A model generated the notes under the pieces. That model did not search any database. It was not told where the DNA came from and saw only the letters and a program-made list of their open reading frames with translations. A stretch of DNA of 33,514 bases from DATEOR01 sp035698665. Lineage in GTDB: Bacteria > Actinomycetota > Thermoleophilia > Gaiellales > Gaiellaceae. Positions 22,641-29,962 of the stretch are shown piece by piece (positions within the stretch are counted from its first letter, which is position 1; the number at the start of each line of letters is the position of its first letter). A program made the position numbers and the translations under genes. The stretch is taken from positions 1-33,514 of the forward strand of contig DASSBN010000063.1 of NCBI GenBank assembly GCA_035698665.1, in the 5' to 3' direction.

Positions 22641-24057
22641 CGGCCGAGACGCGCGCCCGCATGGAGGGCGGCGGCTGCACCCCGAAGTGTGCGAGCGCGA
22701 GCGGGGCGAGGTCCGTGACGCTCGCGTCCCGCGGCAAGGGCGGCTCGTCGAATCCCGCGGCGAGCATCGGCACGGTCGAGTCGCCCGCCAGCAGGGAGCC
22801 GTGGCTCCCTCCTCCCGCATGGTGCCGTCGGCCGAGGTCTTCGAACTCCCAGCCCTCCGCCGCCGAGACGATCACCTCGCCGGCGTTCGGGCACGCTAGG
22901 GCCGACCACACGCGCTCGAACGCATTCGGGTACTCGTCCCCGACGAGGATTCCGGCGTCGCCCGCAACCGACCAGCCGTTCTCGTCTGGGGCGAAGCGAA
23001 CCTCGTTTCCGCCCTTGCGCGCAACGGCCTCCCCGTTCTCGAGGAAGAGCGCGAGGTCGACGCTCCGAGCGCCGTCGAGCCGCTCGGCGAGCTCGCGCGG
23101 CGCCGGGCCGTCGAGCGCGTAGACCATCCCGGAGCGGTTCGAGGCCGTCACCACCGCGTCGCACTGGTCGGGCACGGTCCCGCGCCGCCCGGTATACACG
23201 TCGAGGTCCGCGAAGGAGTCCTGCAGGCTTGCGACCCGGTCGACCCGGGTCTGGCCGTGGTCCGAGCAGACGACGATGGCGTAGCGCTCGAGGAAGGCCT
23301 CGTATCCCCCGGCGGCAGCCATCAGCTCGCCCACCGCCGCGTCGGCGCGCTCGAGCGCCTGCACGGCCGCGTCGGGACCGGAGATGTGGGACGCGTAGTC
23401 GTAGTCGGGCAGGTAGAAGACGAGAAAGTCGAAGCCGTCCCGGGTGACGAGCCAGCGCCCGATCGTGCCGGCGTATGCGTCCACGGAGCCCTCGGGGCGC
23501 GAGCGGATGGCGAGCGGCGCGCCGGTCACATCGGACTCGAAGAGGTTGAAGAAGAAGAATCGCCGCGGGCCGTACACCGCCTCGTACCAGCGGTTGCGCC
23601 CGGGACGGAGCGGCAGCTTCAGCGGGTGCCGGGTGCGACCCCGGTAGCAGGTGAAGTTGATCGCGGCCGTCTCGAGACCGGCGTCGTCGAGCGCCTCGAA
23701 CACCGTCGGAGATCGCGGCGAGACGTGCTCGTGCGTCATCGCAAAGACCGAGTCGCGGATCGAGCGGCGGGCGCCCGCAGCCCGCACGGCGGAGAAGGAC
23801 GACCCGTACTCGACGACGCGCCGCTCCCGCCGGTGGTACCAGACGAGGTGCGGGATGTGGTGGGCGTCCGGGTGGGCGCCGGTCGCAATCGAGGTCAGGC
23901 ACACGGGGGTGACCGACGGGAAGGTCGTCGTGCCGCGGACGTACGAACCCGACTCGCGCAGAAAGGAGAGCGCGGGAAGGCGGCCTTCGCCGAGCGCTCG
24001 CTCGAGCATGGCCGGGGTCAGGCCGTCGATGACGGCGAGGACGAGTTTCTTCGGCAC
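22633..24057 (-). CDS. Type I phosphodiesterase/nucleotide pyrophosphatase family protein
   Basis: A 474-residue alkaline-phosphatase-superfamily hydrolase. KLVLAVIDGLTPAML carries the first metal Asp; FPSVTPVCLTSIATGAHP holds the Thr nucleophile position; FYLPDYDYASH, VVCSDHGQT and AGGGSHGS supply the remaining metal ligands. Family members cleave phosphodiesters or phosphonates, sometimes lipid-linked. There is no signal peptide, so a cytoplasmic location is indicated. GTG 24057 overlaps the upstream membrane-protein stop by one base (TAGTG) and the gene overlaps pcm by eight. Substrate unknown. Confidence 0.88.
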   Translation of the reverse strand: MPKKLVLAVIDGLTPAMLERALGEGRLPALSFLRESGSYVRGTTTFPSVTPVCLTSIATGAHPDAHHIPHLVWYHRRERRVVEYGSSFSAVRAAGARRSIRDSVFAMTHEHVSPRSPTVFEALDDAGLETAAINFTCYRGRTRHPLKLPLRPGRNRWYEAVYGPRRFFFFNLFESDVTGAPLAIRSRPEGSVDAYAGTIGRWLVTRDGFDFLVFYLPDYDYASHISGPDAAVQALERADAAVGELMAAAGGYEAFLERYAIVVCSDHGQTRVDRVASLQDSFADLDVYTGRRGTVPDQCDAVVTASNRSGMVYALDGPAPRELAERLDGARSVDLALFLENGEAVARKGGNEVRFAPDENGWSVAGDAGILVGDEYPNAFERVWSALACPNAGEVIVSAAEGWEFEDLGRRHHAGGGSHGSLLAGDSTVPMLAAGFDEPPLPRDASVTDLAPLALAHFGVQPPPSMRARVSAGV

Positions 24058-24443
24058 TAGTCCTTGGCGAGAACGCGGAGGCCTGCGTACTTCTCGCCCG
24101 CTCGGCGCCTGAGGCGCCCGCCTACGAGGGGGGCCGTCACGGCTTCGAAGTAGCCGACGAAGGGGACGAACGCGAGCACGGCGAAGGCGAGGAACGCTGC
24201 CGGGAACGCAGCGCGTGTGAGCCGCCTGAGCGCTATCCAGGCGATTGTCGCCGCGCCGGCCCAGACCGCCGGGCCCCAGGCCGCGACGAAGAACGAGACG
24301 AAGATCCCGACGAGCGCGGCGAGCGCGAATGCAATGGCACCGAGCGCGCGCGCGCCGGCGGACTGGATCCAGCCCGCGGCCGTCCCGGCGGCGACGCCGA
24401 GCCCAGCGCCGACGCCCAGCCAGTACCAATCGAAGAGCTCCAT
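24057..24443 (-). CDS. Small four-span membrane protein of unknown function
   Basis: A 128-residue hydrophobic protein with spans at about residues 5-25, 31-53, 58-70 and 80-100, ending in a basic tail (GGRLRRRAGEKYAG). I do not recognise a family. It is transcribed just ahead of the phosphodiesterase with a one-base overlap, suggesting a shared role. TAGACT seven bases before ATG 24443 could be a leaderless -10 box, although GGGTGAG next to the ATG could also act as a ribosome site. The 139-base gap to the divergent gene at 24583 contains two ATACCCC direct repeats of uncertain meaning. Confidence 0.72.
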   Translation of the reverse strand: MELFDWYWLGVGAGLGVAAGTAAGWIQSAGARALGAIAFALAALVGIFVSFFVAAWGPAVWAGAATIAWIALRRLTRAAFPAAFLAFAVLAFVPFVGYFEAVTAPLVGGRLRRRAGEKYAGLRVLAKD

Positions 24444-24582
24444 CTCACCCAGTCTAGCCGCCGCCTTTGCTGCTCCTGACCAGGCCGCTGGGGTCGAGAT
24501 ACCCCTTCCGATACCCCAATCGGGGCGTTTCTCCGCACGAAGGGCAGGGAATTCCTTCCAGGACTTAGAGAACGGAGTCGCT

Positions 24583-24888
24583 CTGCCTCAGCACACCCCC
24601 ACGTTGCTCTTCTTCACGCAGCAAACCTCGGGCCCGGCGCGGCGAATGGAAAGCCTCCTTGCCCATCTCGCCCGCAAAGAACGCGGCCGTCTGCGCATCT
24701 CGCGCATCGATGTGACCGACTCGCCCGAGTGGGTCGATCTCCTCGGCATCACCCAGGTCCCAACGCTCGTCCTGCTGCAGGACCGCAGACCCGTCGAGCG
24801 TCTGGAGGGGCGCGTCAGCGCACCACAGATCGAGCGCATGCTCGGCCCTTACCTCCACCCGGTGGGGGCCGCGCCCGCAGTCGCCTAG
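24583..24888 (+). CDS. Thioredoxin-fold protein without active-site cysteines, probable CTG start
   Basis: A 101-residue protein if read from CTG 24583. PTLLFFTQQTSGPARRMESLLAHL gives thioredoxin strand and helix (positions 5-28), RISRIDVTDSPEW the next strand, and VPTLVLLQDRRPVERLEG the cis-Pro region with the final strands. The place of the usual CGPC is SGPA, so there is no redox cysteine anywhere in the protein. No ATG, GTG or TTG lies in frame from the divergent gap to TTG 24604, which would cut the first strand; CTG 24583 has GGAG five bases upstream. It probably acts as a binding or chaperone-like module. Convergent with the CHRD gene. Confidence 0.72.
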   Translation: MPQHTPTLLFFTQQTSGPARRMESLLAHLARKERGRLRISRIDVTDSPEWVDLLGITQVPTLVLLQDRRPVERLEGRVSAPQIERMLGPYLHPVGAAPAVA

Positions 24889-24896
24889 CGAGCCTC

Positions 24897-24931
24897 GGGC
24901 GGCGGGTACGCCCCTCCCTCTCCCGCCGCCC
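24897..24931. terminator. Hairpin between convergent thioredoxin-like and CHRD genes
   Basis: GGGCGGCGGG (24897-24906) and CCCGCCGCCC (24922-24931) form a perfect 10-bp GC stem around a 15-base pyrimidine-rich loop, eight bases after the stop of the plus-strand gene. There is no clear U-run on either side, so it may pause or stabilise transcripts rather than act as a classical terminator. The remaining bases up to 24998 show nothing else. Confidence 0.4.
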
Positions 24932-24998
24932 ATCGGCCCTTTCCCGAGCCCGGAGCGCGATCTCTCCCCAACTACGCGCTTCGGGCCCAGGGTGGTTC

Positions 24999-25547
24999 TC
25001 AGCTCGGTCCGTTCTCCGCGATCTGGCCGCGGATCTCGCCCGCGGGGAAGTCGCCCGGCCCCTCGTTCACGACGAGGTCGCCGTCGTTCGTGTGGACGTT
25101 GGTGTACACGCCTCCGCTCCTCATGAGGTCGAGGAGATCGGAGAGCGGACGGCCCGCGAGCGGCCCGACGAAGTCGGACGCTCCGAACGACCCCTGAACG
25201 ATCACGCCGTTGATGCGGCCTCCGCCCAGCGGTGCGGTGACGCCGGGCGTCGTGCTCGGGTAGAGCCACACCACGATCGGGCCGGACACGCCCGGCGGCC
25301 CCATATGGATGTGCGCCATGAAGACGTTCTCGATGTTGGCGACGATCACCTTGTATTCGATGCGCGTGCCGTCGTCGGACAGCTTGTAGACCGCGTTCCC
25401 GCGAGCCTGCGTGTCCCTGGGCACAGGTGCCTCCTGCGCACCCTCCATCGGCGAGTTGAAGTGCATCGACACGGCCGCGATTGCGATTCCGGCCGCGACG
25501 AGCAGAGCCACGCTCGCTGCGATGAACAGCCGAAGCCCTCTCTCCAT
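24999..25547 (-). CDS. Secreted CHRD-domain protein
   Basis: A 182-residue exported protein. RLFIAASVALLVAAGIAIAA (about residues 6-25) is a signal peptide or anchor; the CHRD domain follows, with the typical AHIHMGPPGVSGPIVVWLY and YTNVHTNDGDLV then FPAGEIRGQI ending. CHRD domains were first described in chordin and are common in bacterial secreted proteins, some of unknown binding role. ATG 25547 has GGGAGGC at good spacing (seven bases), one of the clearest ribosome sites in the window. It stands alone between a convergent gene and the E2 gene downstream direction. Confidence 0.9.
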   Translation of the reverse strand: MERGLRLFIAASVALLVAAGIAIAAVSMHFNSPMEGAQEAPVPRDTQARGNAVYKLSDDGTRIEYKVIVANIENVFMAHIHMGPPGVSGPIVVWLYPSTTPGVTAPLGGGRINGVIVQGSFGASDFVGPLAGRPLSDLLDLMRSGGVYTNVHTNDGDLVVNEGPGDFPAGEIRGQIAENGPS

Positions 25548-25619
25548 TTGCCTGCCTCCCTTCCCGCTGCGGCGGTGAAAGACGTTTGCCGGACCTACGC
25601 GGTCACAGGGGAAACGGAT

Positions 25620-26648
25620 TCAGGCGGACTCGAGGCGCTCGATGACGGCGAGCAGAAACTCGCTCGCGCGTGCTCCGTCGACGACACGATGGTCGAAGGT
25701 GCAGGAGAGCCAGCCGATCTCGCGGGCGACGACCTCACCGTCCACGACTGCGGCACGCGGGCCGATGCGATGGAGCCCGAGGATCCCGACCTCGGGGTGG
25801 TTGACGAGCGGAGTGGCGAAGAGGCCGCCGAGCCGGCCGGCGCTCGTCACGGTGAACGTCGAGTCGCGGAGCTCCTCCGCGGCGAGGCTTCCTGCACGGG
25901 CGCCCTCGGCGAGGCGGGCCGCCTCCGCGGATAGCTCGTCCAGAGACTTCTCGTCCGCGCCGCGGAGGACCGGGACGACGAGCCCTTCCTCCGTCTGCAC
26001 GGCGAGGCCGATGTCGTACCGCTCCCAGTAGACGATCTCGTTCCCGGCCAGCGTCGCGTTCAGCTCGGGATAGGCCTTCAGGCCGGCGACCACCGCCTCG
26101 AGAACGTAGGGGAGGTAGGAGCGCTCGCCACGCGCCTGGGAGAGCGCCGTGAAGTCGCACTCCTCGACGACGGTGACCGCCGGAACCTCGCGGTGGGAGC
26201 GTGTCAGGTGCTCGGCGATCTGCCGCCGCACGCCCCGCAGCGGCTCGCGTCTCTCGCCTTCCACGGGCCCGCCGGCACCGCGAACGTCGTCCTCCGTGAT
26301 CCTTCCGCCGGGGCCGGTGCCCTTGATCGTGGCAAGGTCGACCCCGAGCTCATCCGCGACCCGTCGAACCAAGGGGGTAGCCTGGATTTTTCCTGGTTCA
26401 GATGCGACAGCATCTGAACCAATCAAGACGAGAGGGGTGCCGACGGGAACGAGCTCCCCTTCTTCGACGAGGATCCGGGCAACCTTCCCCGCGGCCGGCG
26501 ACGGGATCTCGACTGTCGTCTTGTCGGTCTGGATCTCGACGAGCGGCTCGTCCTCGGCCACCTCCTGGCCGACCTCGACGAGCCAGCGCGCGATCTCGCC
26601 CTCGCGGACGCCCTCACCCAGGTCGGGGAGCTTGAACTCGTACGCCAT
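25620..26648 (-). CDS. 2-oxoacid dehydrogenase E2 (dihydrolipoyl acyltransferase)
   Basis: A 342-residue E2 with one lipoyl domain (1-76, Lys43 in QTDKTTVEIP), a subunit-binding domain (about 89-122, ATPLVRRVADELGVD and GTGPGGRITEDDV), and the catalytic domain ending in CTFDHRVVDGARA with the HxxxDG active site. The linker between the first two domains is only about 12 residues, unusually short, and is encoded by a perfect hairpin (26394-26421) in AT-richer codons. ATG 26648 overlaps the E1beta stop (TGATG). The complex oxidatively decarboxylates pyruvate or a branched-chain oxoacid to acyl-CoA; which one is not decided by sequence. Confidence 0.92.
   Translation of the reverse strand: MAYEFKLPDLGEGVREGEIARWLVEVGQEVAEDEPLVEIQTDKTTVEIPSPAAGKVARILVEEGELVPVGTPLVLIGSDAVASEPGKIQATPLVRRVADELGVDLATIKGTGPGGRITEDDVRGAGGPVEGERREPLRGVRRQIAEHLTRSHREVPAVTVVEECDFTALSQARGERSYLPYVLEAVVAGLKAYPELNATLAGNEIVYWERYDIGLAVQTEEGLVVPVLRGADEKSLDELSAEAARLAEGARAGSLAAEELRDSTFTVTSAGRLGGLFATPLVNHPEVGILGLHRIGPRAAVVDGEVVAREIGWLSCTFDHRVVDGARASEFLLAVIERLESA
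26394..26421. repeat. Perfect 12-bp inverted repeat inside the E2 gene (interdomain linker)
   Basis: TGGTTCAGATGC (26394-26405), loop GACA, GCATCTGAACCA (26410-26421). On the minus strand it encodes the E2 residues from about Gly76 to Pro85, the linker after the lipoyl domain. The flanking codons TTG ATT GGT TCA and GAA CCA GGA AAA are AT-richer than the gene. Sequence-level fact; origin unknown. Confidence 0.9.
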
Positions 26649-27616
26649 CAGAACTGAAGGAGCTTCTCCGCCGCCTCGACGACGCGCGCCGGCGAAGGGA
26701 TGTGCTCGTCCTCGATCGACCAGAAGGGGAACGGGGCGTCATACCCGGTCACACGGATCACGGGCCCGCGCAGGTCGAGGATCGCCTTCTCGGCGAGAAG
26801 CGCGGCGATCTCGGCGCCGAAGCCCGCCACCCGAGGGGCCTCCTGGACGATGACGGCGCGCCCTGTTTTCGCAACCGACCCGAGCAGCGTCTCCTCGTCG
26901 AGCGGCTTCAGGGAGCGGACGTCGACGACCTCGGCGCTCGCCTCGAGCTCCTCGGCCGCGCGCTCGGCGGCGGCAACCATCCCCCCGTACGCGATCAGCG
27001 TGACGTCGTCGCCCTCGCGGACGACGCGAGCCTTGCCGAGCGGCACGACGTGCTCGCCGTCCGGCACCTCGTCGCGCGGGCTGCGGTAGAGCACCTTCGG
27101 CTCCATGAGGACAACGGGATCCGGGGAGCGGATGGCGGCTGCGAGCAGGCCCTTGGCGTCGGAGGGCGTGGACGGGATCGCGACCTTGATCCCGGGCGTG
27201 TGGACGTAGTACGCCTCCGGCGAGTCCTCGTGGAGCTCGGGCGCCTTGACGCCGCCGCCGGTCGGCATCCGGATCGTGATCGGAAACTCCATCGCTCCGT
27301 TCGTGCGCCAGCGGTAGCGGCCGACGTGGCAGATGAGCTGGTCGAGGCACGGGTAGCTGAAGGACTCGTACTGCATCTCGCAGACAGGCCGCCAGCCGGC
27401 CATCGAGAGACCGACAGCGGTGCCGAGGATCCCGGCCTCGGCGAGCGGGGTGTCGACGCACCGGTCGGGCCCGAACCGGTCGAGGAGGCCGGCAGTCGCC
27501 CTGAAGACTCCGCCCGCGCGGCCCACGTCCTCCCCCATGACCATGACGCTCTCGTCGCGCTCCATCTCGACCTGCAGCGCGTCGTTCACCGCTTCGACCA
27601 GGGTCTTACTCGACAT
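26648..27616 (-). CDS. 2-oxoacid dehydrogenase E1 beta subunit
   Basis: A 322-residue transketolase-like beta subunit. VMVMGEDVGRAGGVFRAT, DTPLAEAGILGTAVGLSMAG, MQYESFSYPCLDQLI and PTGGGVKAPELHEDSPEAYYVHTPG (family block, positions about 118-142) are diagnostic, and GFGAEIAALL with FPFWSIEDEHIPS closes the protein. It forms the thiamine diphosphate site with E1 alpha. ATG 27616 lies inside the E1alpha 3' end, 11-base overlap, and the stop overlaps E2 by one base, so the three subunits are made from one message. Confidence 0.94.
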   Translation of the reverse strand: MSSKTLVEAVNDALQVEMERDESVMVMGEDVGRAGGVFRATAGLLDRFGPDRCVDTPLAEAGILGTAVGLSMAGWRPVCEMQYESFSYPCLDQLICHVGRYRWRTNGAMEFPITIRMPTGGGVKAPELHEDSPEAYYVHTPGIKVAIPSTPSDAKGLLAAAIRSPDPVVLMEPKVLYRSPRDEVPDGEHVVPLGKARVVREGDDVTLIAYGGMVAAAERAAEELEASAEVVDVRSLKPLDEETLLGSVAKTGRAVIVQEAPRVAGFGAEIAALLAEKAILDLRGPVIRVTGYDAPFPFWSIEDEHIPSPARVVEAAEKLLQF

Positions 27617-28619
27617 ACGCGTTCCTGGTGACGAGATCCGGGTCGGGGTCGGAGAGCGATTCCGCGGCCTCGATCCCGGCGCGAATTGCGTCCTTCGCCT
27701 CGGCCGCGATCGACTCGACGAGGTCGTCCCCCAAGAGGCCCAGGCGGCGGAGGTAGCGCTCGTAGCGGCCCACGCACTCGTTCGCGCGCTCGGCCTCGAC
27801 GCGCGCGGCGTCGATGTAGGCGCTCGGATCGTCCGCGGTCGCGTGCGGGGCACAGCGGTACGTGACCGCCTCGATGAACGTCGGGCCGTCCCCTGCCCGC
27901 GCCCGGGCGACCGCCTCCCGCGTCGCTTCGTAGACGGCGAGCACGTCGCCGCCGTCCACCCGCACGCCGGGCATCCCGTACCCGGCCGCCTTGTCCGCGA
28001 GGGTCGCCGCCCTGGTCTGCGCGCTGACCGGCGTCGAGATCGCCCAGCCGTTGTTGTTGCAGAAGAGGATCACCGGCGCTCGCATGACCGCGGCGAAGTT
28101 CGCGCCTTCGTGGAAGGCGCCCTCGGAGGTCGCCCCGTCCCCGAAATAGGCGATCGCACACGCGCGCTCACCGCGGAGCTTCTTCCCCCAGGCGAAACCG
28201 ACGGCATGGGGGACGTGCGTCGCGATCGGCACGGCGATCGACGCCACCCCGTACTCGCGCGGGTCCCACCAGCCTGCGGGATGGCCGCGCCACCAGGAGA
28301 GGACGGTCTCGGGCGGCATCCCGCGCAGCAGACCGATGGCGGACTCGCGATACGACGGGAAGATCCAGTCCTCCCGCTCGAGCGCCTGGAACGAGCCCGC
28401 CTGCATCGCCTCGTGACCCCAGAAGATCGCGTAGGTCCCGATCCGGCCCTGGCGATGGAAGACGACCGAGCGCTCGTCGTACGTGCGCAACAACACCATC
28501 GCGCGGTAGAGCTCGAGGAGGTCCTGGTCGGTGAGGCCGTCGACCTCGCCGTCCGGCTGAGCTTCCCCGTCCCCGATCACCCTGCGCATGTCCCCTTCGG
28601 CGGGAACCACCTGGGCCAT
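27606..28619 (-). CDS. 2-oxoacid dehydrogenase E1 alpha subunit
   Basis: A 337-residue thiamine diphosphate-binding subunit. FWGHEAMQAG, FPSYRES and the TPP motif GDGATSEGAFHEG (about 160-172) through FCNNNGWAIS (186-195) are intact; the C-terminal YRCAPHATADDPS is the phosphorylation-loop region. Family comparison suggests the branched-chain or pyruvate enzyme of the heterotetramer type. ATG 28619 lies at the end of a palindrome (28619-28637) that also holds the stop codon of the upstream kinase gene, and there is no ribosome site, so translation is probably coupled. E3 is not in the window. Confidence 0.94.
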   Translation of the reverse strand: MAQVVPAEGDMRRVIGDGEAQPDGEVDGLTDQDLLELYRAMVLLRTYDERSVVFHRQGRIGTYAIFWGHEAMQAGSFQALEREDWIFPSYRESAIGLLRGMPPETVLSWWRGHPAGWWDPREYGVASIAVPIATHVPHAVGFAWGKKLRGERACAIAYFGDGATSEGAFHEGANFAAVMRAPVILFCNNNGWAISTPVSAQTRAATLADKAAGYGMPGVRVDGGDVLAVYEATREAVARARAGDGPTFIEAVTYRCAPHATADDPSAYIDAARVEAERANECVGRYERYLRRLGLLGDDLVESIAAEAKDAIRAGIEAAESLSDPDPDLVTRNAYVE

Positions 28620-28637
28620 GCCGGAATTATTCCGGCA
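28619..28637. repeat. 19-base palindrome linking kinase stop and E1alpha start
   Basis: TGCCGGAATTATTCCGGCA is symmetrical about its central base. On the minus strand it runs from the last kinase codons (CCG GAA TAA) to the first base of the E1alpha ATG. A transcript hairpin would hide the E1alpha start region until a ribosome reaching the kinase stop opens it. This role is inference. Confidence 0.7.
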
Positions 28638-29517
28638 CGAGCACCCGGAGCGCCGACCGCTCCGCTTCGAAGTGCGCCTCCTCCACGTCGCCGAGGTCCT
28701 CGCCGTCCACCTGCAGCGGCATCGGGATGTCGGAGCGCACGACGAGCTCGTCGGCGTCGTGGACGTAGAGGACGTGCGGCGAGCCGACCTGCCCCTTGCC
28801 GGCGAGCACCCAGGCCGCGACCTGTGGGAGCCGTCTCGCCTTCAGCTCGCGCGGGGCGACGAGGTCGAGGCCCAGCTCGAACTCCGCCTTGGGAGCGATC
28901 CGAAGCGGGACGCGGCCCACGTAGCTGTACGGGTGGCCGTTGGCGACGAGGGCGAAGGCGATCCGCCCGAGTCCCGCGACCTCCATGACGGGCTCGAACC
29001 GCGCCCGGTTCTCCGCGAAGATGCCGGCCAGGGCGCGGGCGAAGGCGAGGTCGCTCGCCCGCTTCCCGCTGGCCCGCCCGAGGGCGTCGACTCGGCGGAC
29101 GAGCTCGGCGTCGACGCCGAAGCCGCCGCTGAAGGTGAAGCGCCGGCCATTCACCCGCCCCAGCGAGATGCGCCGCTCTGCCGAGGACCCGGCGAGGGCG
29201 CGGGCCGCCGCCACCGGGTCGCGCGGCAGGCCGAGAGCTCTGGGGAAGACGCTCGTCGAGCCGCCCGGGATGAACCCGACCGGGAGGTCTGCGTCGAGCC
29301 CGTTGACGACCTCGTTGAAGCCGCCGTCACCGGAGAAGACGAAGATGCGCTCCGTGTCGCGCCCGGCCGCCTCCGCGATCTCGCCGGCGTGCAGCGGCCG
29401 CTCGGTGAGGACCGTCTCGACCTCGCCGGCGGCTTGCAGAGCCTCCTCGACCGCGACAGTGAGGTCGGGTGTGACCCGGGAAGCGTTCGGGTTGACGATG
29501 AGCACGGTGCGAGCCAC
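28627..29517 (-). CDS. Diacylglycerol kinase-family lipid kinase
   Basis: A 296-residue protein of the DAGK catalytic (PF00781) family. VLIVNPNAS near the start, FSGDGGFNEVVNGL (about residues 61-74, the nucleotide-binding GGDG motif) and PGGSTSVFPRALGLP (about 84-98) are typical; LVANGHPYSYVGRV and the C-terminal LQVDGEDL are the expected later blocks. Members phosphorylate diacylglycerol or sphingoid/multi-prenyl lipids. GTG 29517 has no clear ribosome site. A strong terminator lies between it and the upstream secreted-protein gene, so it should be transcribed separately and read into the dehydrogenase genes. Confidence 0.9.
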   Translation of the reverse strand: MARTVLIVNPNASRVTPDLTVAVEEALQAAGEVETVLTERPLHAGEIAEAAGRDTERIFVFSGDGGFNEVVNGLDADLPVGFIPGGSTSVFPRALGLPRDPVAAARALAGSSAERRISLGRVNGRRFTFSGGFGVDAELVRRVDALGRASGKRASDLAFARALAGIFAENRARFEPVMEVAGLGRIAFALVANGHPYSYVGRVPLRIAPKAEFELGLDLVAPRELKARRLPQVAAWVLAGKGQVGSPHVLYVHDADELVVRSDIPMPLQVDGEDLGDVEEAHFEAERSALRVLVPE

Positions 29518-29530
29518 GGCCGCACTCTAG

Positions 29531-29562
29531 AAAGGAGTGAGCCGGCCCGAGGGCCGGCTCAC
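29531..29562 (-). terminator. Intrinsic terminator after the chaplin-like gene
   Basis: Perfect 12-bp stem GTGAGCCGGCCC / GGGCCGGCTCAC (29537-29548, 29551-29562) with a two-base centre, followed on the minus strand by TCCTTTCTAG. It lies just downstream of the secreted-protein stop (29576) and 20 bases before the kinase start. It may work in both directions because GTTTCGTT lies on the other side. Confidence 0.8.
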
Positions 29563-29575
29563 GTTTCGTTCGGAG

Positions 29576-29875
29576 CTAACCGCCGACCTGCGGTGCGAAG
29601 GCGACCGGAAGATCGGCCGTCGTCGCGGCCGTGCAGTCGACCGGCTCCTGGATGCCGCCCTGCGCGAGGACGTTGGCCTGGACGCCGCAGACGGTCGCGG
29701 CGACGCCGATCGGCACCTGCACGTTGATCTGATCGTTGCTCAGCACATCGGTGACGGTGACGTTCACGAGACCGCCCGTGATGACCGGCTGCGCGGACGC
29801 CGTCGGCGCAGCGACGCCGACTGCGAGCAGCCCGGACGCGAAAACACCAGCAGCAAGTTTCTTGACCTTGTGCAT
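29576..29875 (-). CDS. Small secreted chaplin-like protein
   Basis: A 99-residue exported protein. MHKVKKLAAGVFASGLLAVG with a cleavage-like ASA-QP gives a clean signal peptide (about 28 residues), leaving about 70 mature residues rich in Val, Ala and Gln: VNVTVTDVLSNDQINVQVPI, VCGVQANVLAQGG, DCTA. The single pair of cysteines, beta-prone hydrophobic strands and size resemble chaplins, the surface-coating proteins of actinobacteria, though it lacks a sorting signal and the full chaplin consensus. ATG 29875 has GGGGG at good spacing; an upstream ATG at 29899 has no ribosome site. It has its own strong terminator, a sign of abundant expression. Confidence 0.78.
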   Translation of the reverse strand: MHKVKKLAAGVFASGLLAVGVAAPTASAQPVITGGLVNVTVTDVLSNDQINVQVPIGVAATVCGVQANVLAQGGIQEPVDCTAATTADLPVAFAPQVGG

Positions 29876-29962
29876 TTGACCCCCTGAGTGGAGTGGCATG
29901 AAGGAGGAGGGTTCCCGCGCAGGCAGGGGCCTAACACGCTGTGCGGCGCCTTAATGAACTCT

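Noticed and set aside
21794..23902. Minus-strand open frame of 702 codons
   Set aside because: Wrong frame of the phosphodiesterase and pcm genes, both of which have well conserved products in another frame.
24540..24582. ATACCCC direct repeats near 24500 as a regulator site
   Set aside because: Two copies spaced by five bases upstream of the thioredoxin-like gene are visible, but no symmetrical pattern or known regulator match supports an operator call.
26394..26421. Hairpin in the E2 gene as a transcription terminator
   Set aside because: It lies inside an intact coding sequence with no U-run after it on either strand, so it is listed as a repeat.
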